From the NCBI GenBank assembly GCA_964437725.1, contig CAYTIB010000096.1:1-22190 (forward strand): DNA of 22,190 bases. Reading direction: 5' to 3'. The position numbers were made by a program, and so were the translations under genes. Below, one piece after another: positions 15,989-22,190 of this stretch (position 1 is its first letter; every line of letters begins with the position of its first letter). Origin of the DNA: CAYTIB01 sp964437725 (GTDB lineage Bacteria > UBA8248 > JACPRG01 > G963555815). The notes under the pieces are model-generated. The model was given only the letters and a program-made list of their open reading frames with translations, was not told the origin of the DNA and ran no database searches.

Positions 15989-16744
15989 ATGAGGATATCA
16001 GATCAAAAAAACTGGGACGAGCGCGAATACGGTCATCGGGCAAAGATTGGCTTGATCGTCCCAGCTAACAACAACGTTATCGAGCCAGAGTTTCAGACTT
16101 TAGCACCAGATGGCGTGGCCTTCTATGCAACTCGCCTCCCAGTGGAGGGCCAGGTAAACGACACAACCTTCCGCCGGATGGAGGAGGAATCCGATCGAGC
16201 GATGCGGGAACTGGCGACCGCCGGTGTCCAAGCCCTGGCATTCTGCGATATGGGAATCGCTCTGGTTATGGATGGCGAGTGGGGGGAAAAGCGGGTCGCC
16301 CGAATTAAGGAGCAAAGCGGTTTTCCCGCCACAACAGGGGCTCTAGCCATGTTGGACGCTCTTAAGAGGCTAGGAGCAAAGCGGATTGCAATTGCGACAC
16401 CTTATCCAAAAACACTTCATGATCGGGCCGCTCCATTTTTCGAAAGATACGGTTTTGCTTGCGTCTCCAGATCAAATCTGCCTATTTCTGATCCATCTCA
16501 GGTAGGGAAAACACCGCCATCCCGCGTACAAGCCCTTATCCAGGAAGCCAATCATCCAGATGCAGAAGTCATTATCCTTTTAGCCACAGACATTCGCTCG
16601 ATTGAGGTTATACGTGCTTTAGAACCAGAGCTAGGCAAACCCGTCATTAGCACTAACTCTTCACTGTTGCGGAAAACTCTTGACCTCTGCGGGGTGGAAG
16701 CATCGCTCGTGGATGGCGGAATTCTCTTTTCGACGACACTATGA
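15989..16744 (+). CDS. Maleate cis-trans isomerase / arylmalonate decarboxylase-like protein (Asp/Glu racemase superfamily)
   Basis: A 251-residue protein with family landmarks: KIGLIVPANNNVIEPEF (19-35), a first catalytic loop AFCDMGIAL with Cys86, GFPATTGALAMLDALKRLGA, a RIAIATPYP strand, and a second loop LLATDIRSIEVI followed by ELGKPVISTNSSLLRKTL. Maleate isomerase and the racemases use two cysteines; arylmalonate decarboxylase keeps only the second. Here the first (Cys86) is kept and the second is Ala199, an unusual combination. Likely substrates are small dicarboxylic or 2-substituted malonic acids, but none can be named. Start ATG has AGGGGA four bases upstream. It follows the amidohydrolase by 43 bases, suggesting a shared catabolic route for a cyclic ureide-like or dicarboxylate compound; this is inference. 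Confidence 0.83.
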   Translation: MRISDQKNWDEREYGHRAKIGLIVPANNNVIEPEFQTLAPDGVAFYATRLPVEGQVNDTTFRRMEEESDRAMRELATAGVQALAFCDMGIALVMDGEWGEKRVARIKEQSGFPATTGALAMLDALKRLGAKRIAIATPYPKTLHDRAAPFFERYGFACVSRSNLPISDPSQVGKTPPSRVQALIQEANHPDAEVIILLATDIRSIEVIRALEPELGKPVISTNSSLLRKTLDLCGVEASLVDGGILFSTTL

Positions 16745-16991
16745 GACGAAACCACCTGTTGGTTCGGATGAAAATTAAACTCTCATATATCAGCTATGCA
16801 GCCATAAAGATTCATCCCTCCGTGAGGAAATCTATCTAGCCCGGATCACAGAGTAATGATAGGGGTATTTCGCTACTATGGTCCCTACAGAAATTGAGGT
16901 AGCATGGTCAAGGGGTAATGGGAAGCATTATAAAATTTCATTGTGACAACTATATTCAACAGATTGCTAACGACCCCTTAACTCAAGAACC
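16745..16991. other. 247-base intergenic region
   Basis: No gene is visible. A TATAAA-like sequence at about 16929 lies in AT-rich sequence and could be a -10 element for the following glycosyltransferase gene, but no good -35 box accompanies it. AAGGGGT near 16911 and ACCCCTT near 16973 form a 7-bp inverted repeat, too widely spaced to interpret. Confidence 0.4.
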
Positions 16992-19097
16992 TTGGGTTCT
17001 CTTCATTTGGTTTGTTCTACATTGACTAATTTCAAGATCAACCTCAAAAAAATTGGCTCTCCCACTCTATGGCTTGCAATAGCACTTGGTCTGCTAATCG
17101 GAATTCTTTTTATCCTTCAACCACCTATCAATATCCCACCCAGCTTCGAATCCTACGATTCTGTTGCACGTCACTTGGTTCGCGGGGAAGGTTTCTCCTT
17201 TACCTCTGAGGGCCGTACACTCCCATACTTATTCCGTACTCCAGGATATCCGCTATTCCTGGCAGCCATTTACTCGGTGTTCGGGTCCGATCCAATCGCA
17301 GTGTACTGCTTTCAAGTTGGTCTTCACTTACTCACCATTCTCCTGCTTTATTCCCTGACTCGAAATTTTTTTGGCAAGCATGTCGCCGGGCTGACGGCCA
17401 TTTTGACCGCCCTGTTTCCGTTAACAACAATTTACATTTCCACGGTCCTACCGGAGGTTTTTTCGACATTCCTTCTTGCCCTGTCTTTATGGGTTTTTGC
17501 CCGTGCACTGAGAAGAAACAGTTTATGGCTGATGTTTCTTGCGGGAATCGTGATCTCCTACTCAACTCTTGTTCGACCGGCATTTGCCCTTTTTTCACTA
17601 TTTCTCTTTGCAACTGTCTGGGTAATGAAAGGGAATCGAAAAACTTTCCTGCTACCATTTTTATCACTGCACGTGGGATTTCTGCTGGTTTGGCTTCCGT
17701 GGGTGGTCCGAAATTATCAAGTTTCAGGAGAATTCATCCCATTAAGCACGGAAGCCCCGTATCAGTGGTGGGTTGGATCATTAAGCGTGGGGAAACACCT
17801 TACCCGACATTGGGAAAATCCCGAGTACTACTTTCAGAGAATTCTTGTCAACAACCGGCTGCAACACATCAACAATCCCTCACTTCAACCCATGTTAATC
17901 GAATTGGAGGTCCGCAAACCTCACCGGATCTCCCCAATCAAACTTCATTACCGAACCATGGACAAAGGTCCAGTAGTAACCAAAAGGATGAGATCCATCC
18001 GGACTGGATTTTTCCACGCAGAAATTTCCCCACAACCCATTGGAACTAAAATAAACTATTGGGTGAGTTATCGTAGTCCAATCGGAGGGGCCACACGATA
18101 TACCTACCCAAATAAAATTGTCGACAACACTGACGGTTTCACAGTCAGAGTAGTTCCGGATTTATTGACCGACTTTAATATGCCAGGCGTTTTCGATATT
18201 TTCGATGTAGTCAGAGTCGGTCGACTCTTCGTTCAACAAAATAGTGGGCTTCTGAAACCTGGGGTTATCTTAAACGCTCAAACACCAAGTTATTTTTATA
18301 CTGAATTAGATTTTCTCTTCCGAAAACTCTCGGGTTCTACTACCCTTTCAGGAATCGAATTGATTAATCCGCAAATGCTCCGTTTTCACCGTAGTAGCGG
18401 AGCTGATTTGAAACTTCAACTTAAGAGCATACCTCTCACACTTCGCCGTTTGGTGCAAAACAATCAGAACGACGAAGAATACCGTTTCGCGGCCCGGGCT
18501 ATTCCCATCGCTCAAGGTGGAGCAGGCGCTGCGGGGGGGCGTTGGTACAACGTCGAATCCTGCGGATTCTACAATCGCCTGCGGGGTTACGAGCCTAACT
18601 CAGAATCTAAGCCTTGCATCAAATCAATCGGGCCTTCGGCTATCCAGCAAACGAGCAAAGAAAACAAAGCCTATATGAAACTCGCCTGGATAAATCTGAA
18701 AAGAGAGCCTTGGTTATTTGGGAAAGCGATATTGGCGAGAATTCCTCGTCTTTGGATGGTTATCGGCCGCACTGGGACCGGGCAAACCGGCCGCACTGGG
18801 ACCGGGCAGGCTTACCAGGTTCCCGGAAGCACTATCATCTATCCTTTACTTACCTTTGGAACTGCGCTGAACCTACTCTTGGGAGTTGCAGGGTTTGTCC
18901 TTACGCGAAAAAAGTGGAGGCAGCATCTGATCCTCATCCTCCCGATAATCTATCTAACCCTGGTCCATACAGTTTTTCACACAGAAGGTCGGTACACGGC
19001 CCCAGGAAGACCTTATCTGTTGATCTATACATCCATTACGTTAATCGCTTTATGGTCAAAAATACGCTCCTTCGGCCCGAGCAGGAGAACCGGGTAG
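16992..19097 (+). CDS. GT39/ArnT-like membrane glycosyltransferase with a large soluble insertion
   Basis: A 701-residue polytopic protein. The N-terminal half fits the GT-C, GT39-like family: SYDSVARHLVRGEGF (Asp56 in the first periplasmic loop), FRTPGYPLFLAAIYSVFG, then about seven membrane segments (102-121, 131-150, 155-172, 178-192, 197-213, 219-239). The C-terminal part returns to the family pattern (AYMKLAWINLKREPWLFGKA; IPRLW; TEGRYTAPGRPYLLIY) with membrane segments at 613-637 and 645-690. Between about 285 and 555 lies a long hydrophilic insertion, whose first part (316-388: IKLHYR, FFHAEISPQPIGTKINYWVS, DGFTVRV) resembles an Ig-like beta domain. Such enzymes move sugars from polyprenyl carriers onto lipids or proteins outside the membrane. 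There is no ATG near the start; TTG 16992 and TTG 17022 are both possible. A 24-base in-frame repeat lies at 18764. Confidence 0.78.
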   Translation: MGSLHLVCSTLTNFKINLKKIGSPTLWLAIALGLLIGILFILQPPINIPPSFESYDSVARHLVRGEGFSFTSEGRTLPYLFRTPGYPLFLAAIYSVFGSDPIAVYCFQVGLHLLTILLLYSLTRNFFGKHVAGLTAILTALFPLTTIYISTVLPEVFSTFLLALSLWVFARALRRNSLWLMFLAGIVISYSTLVRPAFALFSLFLFATVWVMKGNRKTFLLPFLSLHVGFLLVWLPWVVRNYQVSGEFIPLSTEAPYQWWVGSLSVGKHLTRHWENPEYYFQRILVNNRLQHINNPSLQPMLIELEVRKPHRISPIKLHYRTMDKGPVVTKRMRSIRTGFFHAEISPQPIGTKINYWVSYRSPIGGATRYTYPNKIVDNTDGFTVRVVPDLLTDFNMPGVFDIFDVVRVGRLFVQQNSGLLKPGVILNAQTPSYFYTELDFLFRKLSGSTTLSGIELINPQMLRFHRSSGADLKLQLKSIPLTLRRLVQNNQNDEEYRFAARAIPIAQGGAGAAGGRWYNVESCGFYNRLRGYEPNSESKPCIKSIGPSAIQQTSKENKAYMKLAWINLKREPWLFGKAILARIPRLWMVIGRTGTGQTGRTGTGQAYQVPGSTIIYPLLTFGTALNLLLGVAGFVLTRKKWRQHLILILPIIYLTLVHTVFHTEGRYTAPGRPYLLIYTSITLIALWSKIRSFGPSRRTG
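18764..18811 (+). repeat. In-frame 24-base tandem duplication within the glycosyltransferase gene
   Basis: A 21-base core (starting CGGCCGCACTGG) occurs at 18764-18784 and again, identical, at 18788-18808, giving a 24-base period and the peptide GRTGTGQT-GRTGTGQA at residues 593-607. The identity at third codon positions suggests a recent duplication by slippage. It sits in an extramembrane stretch just after the conserved IPRLW motif. Confidence 0.85.
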
Positions 19098-19162
19098 AGA
19101 GAGACCCCGATGTTTCCTCCGCTTTTCGCAAACGTTCCCAATCCAAAAATCGAAAATCCGAT

Positions 19163-20146
19163 TCAACCCAAACCGAGAATATTTGCTGGATTCGAAACAA
19201 TCATCGTTCGAATGTCCTTTTCGGGCATTCCCTTTTCGTATAGACACTGACAAAACACACGCAAACCCTCATTCGGCAAGGGATTGTGACGCTGGCCTAG
19301 ATCGCTCATAAGGATGCTGTTCTGCGGCCCTACCTCACGAATGGCTGACAACATACGATCTATAGAAGCATATCCCCACATGGGAGAAACGGTGCAGTAG
19401 CCCCATTCCGCAATGGCGCCTAATTTGACCATCTCCTTAGTGAAATCGACATCTGCACCTGGAACCTTGAAAAAAGGATGAGTAAAAAGCATTTTTTTGA
19501 CGCCTAGCTCCCTAGCCCCCTTGAACAAGATTCGAATTTCTTTAGTGCTCAGATGACAGGATGCAAGCGCCACGTCATATTGCGCCACCAAAGACAGAAC
19601 ATCCAGCGCTTCTGGTTTCAACTTTCCTCGGTCATTGATGGGGGAGATTCCTCCATACCCTCCCGAAACGGCACCCAACCCGGTCGAAATCACTTCTCTC
19701 CGGGCGGTTTTTTTGTCTTTCCGAACAGACACCTTTCCTCCTGGGCCCTTCTTACCTGTCAACCCTCCCTTCTGCACGTCATACTGACCTCTCGACCCAT
19801 GAGCAACAGCATGATTTTCCGCGTCAATCGTCGGCATCCATACAATCTTTCCGCCTAGTTTACAAGCAGCTTCTACTGCCGCAGCATTAAGGCCTCCGAC
19901 ATAATAGTTCAGTACAATCCCACCGTTGACCTCAATCCCAGGAACTGCATCCGCTGCATCGCTAGCCCGGGACACGGTACTTTCATGGTGACACTTTATG
20001 ACAATACCCCGCATTTTTTCGTCACGTGCGGCCTCAGCAACTCCTCGATCATCGGTAATCCGATCAAAAAGGCAGGGGTGGGGGTGCATATGGATATCCG
20101 TGGCGCCTTCTAATGAGATATAGTCTTGTGGTTTGAAATCAGACAC
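19163..20146 (-). CDS. DUF6282-family amidohydrolase-like protein
   Basis: A 327-residue protein with a probable metal-dependent hydrolase barrel. DIHMHPHP near the N-terminus gives His19, His21 and His23. Further conserved-looking stretches are IVIKCHHESTVSRA, IVWMPTIDAENHAVAHG, DVLSLVAQYDVALASCHLST, KMLFTHPFFKVPG, YCTVSPMWG and SILMSDLGQRHNPLPNEGLR, matching what I know of the uncharacterised DUF6282 family. The start is GTG at 20146, decided by a strong ribosome site AAAGGAG (20160-20154) seven bases upstream. It converges on the glycosyltransferase gene (65-base gap) and diverges from the binding-protein gene. A possible promoter, TTGATA-N16-TAAATT, lies in the divergent gap. Reaction unknown; hydrolysis of a small ring or amide is a reasonable guess. 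Confidence 0.8.
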   Translation of the reverse strand: MSDFKPQDYISLEGATDIHMHPHPCLFDRITDDRGVAEAARDEKMRGIVIKCHHESTVSRASDAADAVPGIEVNGGIVLNYYVGGLNAAAVEAACKLGGKIVWMPTIDAENHAVAHGSRGQYDVQKGGLTGKKGPGGKVSVRKDKKTARREVISTGLGAVSGGYGGISPINDRGKLKPEALDVLSLVAQYDVALASCHLSTKEIRILFKGARELGVKKMLFTHPFFKVPGADVDFTKEMVKLGAIAEWGYCTVSPMWGYASIDRMLSAIREVGPQNSILMSDLGQRHNPLPNEGLRVFCQCLYEKGMPEKDIRTMIVSNPANILGLG

Positions 20147-20348
20147 AACGCAACTCCTTTTTATAAAAAATTTACACCTCTTAAATTTCCTATCAATTGC
20201 AATACTAGTTAACGAAATTGTACAGTATTCTTTCTACATTCCAATTTTTAACCCTTACTCCATACAAGGGAACAGAAAGTTGCCTTCAGCACCTCCTCTG
20301 AAACACCAGAAGACAGCGCTACGTGTACTCGCTCGGAAGCAACGTAGA
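20147..20348. other. Divergent intergenic region, AT-rich
   Basis: This 202-base gap separates the DUF6282 gene (minus) from the binding-protein gene (plus). The half nearest DUF6282 is very AT-rich and should hold its promoter (TTGATA-N16-TAAATT on the minus strand, about 20168-20195). The plus-strand frame of the binding-protein gene is open across the region, but the encoded stretch has no family resemblance. I looked for a cobalamin riboswitch before the uptake genes and did not find its core. Confidence 0.4.
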
Positions 20349-21212
20349 ATGGTTCTCTGTGCAGTAACAGTGGTAGCCTGTCTTTTTCCAGCTATCAGCT
20401 TATATCGCAGCATCCAATCTCTTACGTCTATCTGCCACACTACTAGAGAGCACCCTCGTAGTATTGTAAGCCTCAGCTTGGGAACGGATGAGATTCTAGT
20501 CGATTTAGTTCCCCCAGGTCGAATCGCAGGACTTACGCACCTGTCCAAAATCCCCTCCTTTTCAAACGTCGCCGAAAAGGCTCAGGGTTACCCACACCAT
20601 TTTGCACGTAGTGCCGAAGAGGTCGTCGCACTTCGCCCGGACCTCATTGTGAGTGGCACATTCATCGACCCCAGTAGGCTAGCGGCACTCCGTGCTCTAG
20701 GATGTCGTGTTGTCACTATCTCAGGATTTGATTCGATTGACGGTGTACGCCGATCTGTCCGTCAGGTTGCCTCCGCAGTCGTCGAAGAATCGAAGGGAGA
20801 AAAGATGGTCGAAGAGATGGACCGGATTCTTCGATCTGCCCTCCGGAATAGACAAATTGACGGAAAGAGGAGTCGGGTCTTGTTTTCGGGCCCCGGCTTT
20901 TATTCACAGGGAAACAAAACGATTATCAATGACCTGATTGTTCAAGCAGGCGGAATTAATGCCGCTTCTAAAAGGCTCGATGGAATCGGGCGATTGTCCC
21001 CCGAGGAATGGTTGGCCGCGAAACCGGATGTTCTCCTACGAACCTCTTACTCACCGGTGGATCCAAAAATTCTGCGTCTTTATCAAGCTCTACCGGGGCG
21101 ACCTCCTCCAAAGGAGATTGTAATGCCTTTTCGTCTGCTCACGTCTGTCTCGCCAAGTTCGGCTCTCGCGATACACATTCTGGCAAAGAAACTTCGGGCG
21201 AACCAACCATGA
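20349..21212 (+). CDS. Periplasmic substrate-binding protein of a BtuF/FecB-type ABC transporter
   Basis: A 287-residue protein from ATG 20349, with an N-terminal membrane or signal segment (MVLCAVTVVACLFPAISLY). The body is a class III (cluster A-II) periplasmic binding protein: RSIVSLSLGTDEILVDLVPPGRIAGLTHLS, EEVVALRPDLIVSGTFID, VVTISGFDSIDGV, a long helix, SRVLFSGPGFYSQGNKTIIND, GGINAA, LSPEEWLAAKPDVLL, and SPSSALAIHILAKKL. It should deliver a chelated metal compound such as heme, cobalamin or a siderophore to the permease. The frame is open upstream to 20133 but that part is not conserved. Its stop overlaps the permease start as ATGA, so the two are translationally coupled. Substrate not determinable from sequence alone; no outer-membrane receptor is seen. 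Confidence 0.85.
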   Translation: MVLCAVTVVACLFPAISLYRSIQSLTSICHTTREHPRSIVSLSLGTDEILVDLVPPGRIAGLTHLSKIPSFSNVAEKAQGYPHHFARSAEEVVALRPDLIVSGTFIDPSRLAALRALGCRVVTISGFDSIDGVRRSVRQVASAVVEESKGEKMVEEMDRILRSALRNRQIDGKRSRVLFSGPGFYSQGNKTIINDLIVQAGGINAASKRLDGIGRLSPEEWLAAKPDVLLRTSYSPVDPKILRLYQALPGRPPPKEIVMPFRLLTSVSPSSALAIHILAKKLRANQP

Positions 21213-22190
21213 CTCGACTGACCCACTCAACATGGATCGGCCTGGTCGCTCTCACTGGATCCCTCTTGCTGGGAATACTCTCAGGCCCCGTTGCAATTGA
21301 GCTGATTCCATCTCTCAAAACATTACTTTGGGGGATAGGCCTGCCGGTCGACATAGGAACCAGTCCAGAAGAAACCGTTATACTTCTGCGCATCCGTCTT
21401 CCCCGGGTAATCAAGGCCGCTCTGATTGGCGGTGGGTTGGCCACGTGTGGTGTCTGGATGCAGGCTGTCTTCCGGAACCCTCTCGCGGATCCTGCCCTGC
21501 TAGGGGTTTCAGCAGGTGGTGGTCTTTTTGCTGTTTTAGCCATCTTTTTAGGTCTGTCGTTTGCAGGTCCATGGACAACCCCCATCGTCGCTGCTCTCGG
21601 AGGATGGGGAGCCTCCGGTTTAGTTCTGTCTCTCGGACACTTTCGACGGGCGGAACACTTACTTGTTCTTCTTTTGGCAGGGCTTGCGATCAATGCACTG
21701 GCGGGTGCATTAATTTCCCTGGTGCTACTACACTCACACCAAGTTGAGGGGCTCCGGGCTATATTGTTCTGGCTCACAGGAAATCTAGAGGTTCAAAACT
21801 GGACGGAAGTAGGCGTGCTGTCGGTTTTTGTCTTGGGAGGAACAATCCCTGCTCTAGCTGCAGGGCGCACCATGAACCTTCTACTCTTCGGGGAGGAAGA
21901 AGCTAGAAGCTTGGGAGTACCTGTTCGTCGCGTGCGCCTACTACTCTTGGGGATTAATGGCTTAGTGACCGGAGCGATTGTCGCATTCAGCGGGATCATT
22001 GGGTTCGTCGGTTTGATGGTCCCGCACATGGTCCGTGGTATCGTGGGACCAGACCACCGACACCTCCTTCCAGCTAGTTTTTTGGGGGGCGCTATTCTAC
22101 TTGTTCTGGCCGATTGGGTATCACGAATTCTGATTCGGCCCTACGACTTGAGAGTTGGTGTGATCATGGCCCTCCTGGGGGCTCCTGCTT
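21209..22190 (+). CDS. BtuC/FecCD-type ABC transporter permease, 3' end beyond window
   Basis: The frame opens with ATG at 21209, overlapping the binding-protein stop by four bases, and stays open to the window end, giving 327 residues of a family usually near 340. It shows the hallmarks of the FecCD family: LLRIRLPRVIKAALIGGGLA, MQAVFRNPLADPALLGVSAG, FWLTGNLEVQNW, EEEARSLGVPVRRVRLLLL, then SGIIGFVGLMVPHMVRGIVG and GPDHRHLLPASFLGGAILL, with about ten hydrophobic segments. It forms the membrane channel that takes up the chelated metal delivered by the binding protein. The ATPase gene is expected directly downstream, outside the window. Confidence 0.95.
   Translation, partial: MTRLTHSTWIGLVALTGSLLLGILSGPVAIELIPSLKTLLWGIGLPVDIGTSPEETVILLRIRLPRVIKAALIGGGLATCGVWMQAVFRNPLADPALLGVSAGGGLFAVLAIFLGLSFAGPWTTPIVAALGGWGASGLVLSLGHFRRAEHLLVLLLAGLAINALAGALISLVLLHSHQVEGLRAILFWLTGNLEVQNWTEVGVLSVFVLGGTIPALAAGRTMNLLLFGEEEARSLGVPVRRVRLLLLGINGLVTGAIVAFSGIIGFVGLMVPHMVRGIVGPDHRHLLPASFLGGAILLVLADWVSRILIRPYDLRVGVIMALLGAPA

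Noticed and set aside
18614..19243. 209-codon plus-strand open frame
   Set aside because: It is a shifted frame of the glycosyltransferase gene; its repeated PHWDRA peptide is only the 24-base duplication read in another frame.
20160..20348. Cobalamin riboswitch before the BtuF-like gene
   Set aside because: Bases resembling GGGAA and GCACC occur, but not the conserved core or B12-box arrangement.
21139..21777. 212-codon minus-strand open frame rich in Arg, Pro and Ser
   Set aside because: It is antisense to the clearly identifiable FecCD permease.

Overview
The window reads as ordinary bacterial chromosome from a diderm (Gram-negative-type) bacterium: it encodes a SurA-like periplasmic chaperone, a predicted lipoprotein, RodZ, Mfd, a DinG-type helicase and a periplasmic-binding-protein uptake system. 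Gene families such as an AceE-type pyruvate dehydrogenase, a DsrE-like sulfur protein, DUF6282 and a maleate-isomerase-like protein, with mid-range GC, would fit an uncultured Desulfobacterota/Nitrospinota/Tectomicrobia-like lineage, but that placement is a weak inference. I see no phage genes, transposase, CRISPR array, tRNA or rRNA.

Layout. (1) From 8436 down to 1, a long minus-strand run: rodZ, a broken aroE, mfd, surA, a small S4 RNA-binding protein, a membrane-anchored SGNH hydrolase, a small Cys-motif membrane protein, and the 5' part of a broken aceE. Several joints overlap by one to four bases (aroE/mfd, surA/S4), so much of this is probably co-transcribed. (2) Divergent from rodZ, a DsrE-like small sulfur-family protein (8663-9040) with a good sigma70-type promoter, followed by a 413-base convergent gap holding a perfect 15-bp hairpin. 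(3) A minus-strand pair aroF-dinG, with a structured leader and a possible operator upstream of aroF. (4) A plus-strand run: an unknown lipoprotein, an exported FGE-like protein lacking the catalytic cysteines, a dihydroorotase-like amidohydrolase with an eroded metal site, a maleate-isomerase/arylmalonate-decarboxylase-like protein, and a very large glycosyltransferase-39-like membrane protein with a soluble insertion. (5) A minus-strand DUF6282 amidohydrolase-like gene. (6) A divergent plus-strand ABC uptake system (BtuF-like binding protein, then a BtuC/FecCD permease cut by the window end).

The main surprises are two decayed central-metabolism genes. aceE has two in-frame stops. aroE keeps its first ~35 and last ~75 codons but has lost the middle, including the NADP-binding core, with a frame change. 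The other points of interest are a candidate attenuator and operator in front of aroF, and a set of accessory enzymes (14605-16744, 19163-20146) whose active sites depart from their families. I did not find a clear new multi-gene system; the best candidate for new enzymology is the amidohydrolase-like/racemase-like pair at 14605-16744.
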